A stretch of DNA of 64,000 nucleotides from Anaerolineales bacterium (lineage in GTDB: Bacteria > Chloroflexota > Anaerolineae > Aggregatilineales > UBA2796). The stretch is from positions 310,001 through 374,000 of the forward strand of contig JABTTZ010000001.1 in the NCBI GenBank assembly GCA_015075625.1. The letters run 5' to 3'. Position 1 is the stretch's first letter, and every line of letters begins with the position of its first letter. The notes under the pieces are model-generated. The model was not told the DNA's origin. It ran no database searches and saw only the letters and a list, made by a program, of their open reading frames with translations. Shown here in pieces: positions 63,061-64,000 of this stretch. The position numbers were made by a program, and so were the translations under genes.

Positions 63061-63390
63061 CTCGGCCGAAGCAATTCAGTTTGCGCGGTGCTTGGCTAAG
63101 GCTTTGCCGATCACCCATTGCCAGATAGAGGGTACTTGTCCCCACATCGATACCATAGCCATAGATACGTAGAATGTGGGGATGGGTGAGTGTGTTCACC
63201 GTCCGAAATTCACACGTTCGAAGCGCTTTACAAGTTCGCTGTATCCACCAGAATTGACCGCGAGGACCTTCAGCACCGCTTCAAGGGTTGTTGTGGCATG
63301 ATGCGCACGATATACGGTTGCCATACTACCTTTACCCAGCATCCCTACGATATTGTAAGGACCCAAACGTCTACCGATCAGGTTCGACAT
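63061..63390 (-). pseudogene. Second Ser/Thr kinase remnant
   Basis: MSNLIGRRLGPYNIVGMLGKG and SMATVYRAHHA give a kinase N-lobe start; a frameshift near 63200 leads to NTLTHPHILRIYGYG, the alpha-C/beta-4 region, after which the kinase breaks off. Opposite in strand to the kinase remnant at 62153, but similar in sequence, suggesting recombination between related kinase genes. Confidence 0.8.
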
Positions 63391-63499
63391 GGTTACCTAC
63401 CTTCAATGTCTGGCGAACAACACGCCACCCAAGCGACGGGGTCTTCTCTCTCAAATGTCGGGGACAAGACCGCGCTGTGAAGCCCTCTGTCGGCTACTG

Positions 63500-64000
63500 C
63501 TACTGCACAATGCCGGGCTGCGTTAGCGCATGAAAGACAATTGTCTGAAATTGCTGCTGCAAACGTTGCCTGTAGACTTCCAGATCAATAAATGGCAGGT
63601 GGAACAAGTCACGCCAAGGGCGATGCGCCTCGTACAGATAGACTTCTTGAGGAGACAGCATCTCCACCCACCGAGGGATGGACTCCGCGTCGTCAGGCTC
63701 AACTGCAAACAAGAGCATATCTGCGGGCAGAATCCGCGCCACCCGTTGAACTTCCTGAGGATTGGTCAGGCGGTGAACTCCTTCCGCGTAGTTGAGCACC
63801 GTCGTTCCATCCGGATAACGCACATGAAAGCCAAGTTGGGGAGCATTCATGGGCAAGCGCAAGCCTTGACTGCCAATTCGGAGCAGATCAAAGGGGTGAA
63901 GTGCAAGTTGTAGAAGATAGTCTACTTTATGCTTGAATCCGGGTGGCAAGAGGGGCATATGTACCCAAGTGAAGGCAGTAATCTTGATCTCATTTAGGGT
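63500..64000 (-). CDS. Hypothetical protein, 5' end beyond window
   Basis: The frame stays open to the right edge, so the gene probably begins outside; an internal ATG at 63958 would give 152 residues. Visible sequence is rich in aromatic residues (WRDLFHLPFIDLEVYRQRL) with a PDDAESIPRWVEML stretch. I recognise no family. Confidence 0.5.
   Translation of the reverse strand, partial: TLNEIKITAFTWVHMPLLPPGFKHKVDYLLQLALHPFDLLRIGSQGLRLPMNAPQLGFHVRYPDGTTVLNYAEGVHRLTNPQEVQRVARILPADMLLFAVEPDDAESIPRWVEMLSPQEVYLYEAHRPWRDLFHLPFIDLEVYRQRLQQQFQTIVFHALTQPGIVQ

Overview
The window looks like part of a Chloroflexota (Anaerolineae-like) chromosome carrying a large conjugative element. The phylum is inferred from protein style (threonine/proline-rich 'TPT' linkers in exported proteins, many short overlapping operons, Chloroflexota-like transfer genes); no rRNA or other definitive marker is present. 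Two zones differ in content: an integrative conjugative element (ICE) from the left edge to about 47,650, and ordinary chromosome from there to the right edge.

ICE, left arm (1-15,140, mostly + strand): type IV secretion genes (VirB6-like membrane protein, a Thr/Pro-linker membrane protein, VirB2-, VirB3- and VirB4-like proteins), a DNA topoisomerase I and two paralogous acidic proteins. An orphan antitoxin-like gene and an AT-rich nuclease-STAND ATPase interrupt the transfer genes at 4,296-7,595. Middle (15,171-25,726, - strand): a compact BREX type 3-like operon in the order DUF499 ATPase, 319-aa PglZ, DUF1156 methylase, unknown 161-aa protein, SNF2 helicase. Next (25,846-30,177, - strand): a mobilisation operon with a zinc-ribbon/OST-HTH-like protein, RHH protein, HUH relaxase, small membrane protein, VirD4 coupling ATPase and HU-like protein. 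It is separated by a 550-bp structured region (hairpins plus an 11-bp-phased repeat) from a divergent gene encoding a methyltransferase-like domain fused to a reverse transcriptase. Then come a RepB-type primase, a 1157-aa methyltransferase-helicase fusion, small unknown genes, a PD-(D/E)xK protein and a SLOG protein.

ICE, right end (42,031-47,414): a 174-nt nested palindrome that can fold in two ways, a long prokaryotic Argonaute with an apparently complete DEDD tetrad, a divergent XRE repressor/ImmA protease pair with an obvious operator, and a complete ComM-type Mg-chelatase-like ATPase gene on the - strand. Directly beyond it lies a second comM on the + strand lacking its first ~65 codons, as expected if the ICE inserted into the resident comM while carrying its own copy. 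No integrase, VirB11 or left end is visible; they would lie to the left of the window.

The ICE therefore carries at least four likely genome-defence modules (STAND nuclease, BREX-like operon, RT-methyltransferase, Argonaute with XRE/ImmA) plus a possible anti-restriction methyltransferase-helicase. Several cargo genes are visibly AT-richer than the transfer backbone, suggesting separate acquisition.

Chromosome (47,651-64,000): truncated comM, a double-VOC protein, a FAD-domain/PqqD-like pair, a lipoprotein with Thr/Pro repeats, a three-gene histidine kinase/response-regulator operon, a CNNM/CorC-type protein, a polyprenyl-phosphate sugar transferase and glycosyltransferase, an amidohydrolase and ROK kinase pair, and tRNA-Gly(CCC) with a clear promoter. 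After the tRNA lies a graveyard of broken genes (two Ser/Thr kinase remnants, a P-loop ATPase remnant and a fragment of an HU gene related to the ICE's), perhaps the scar of an older element.
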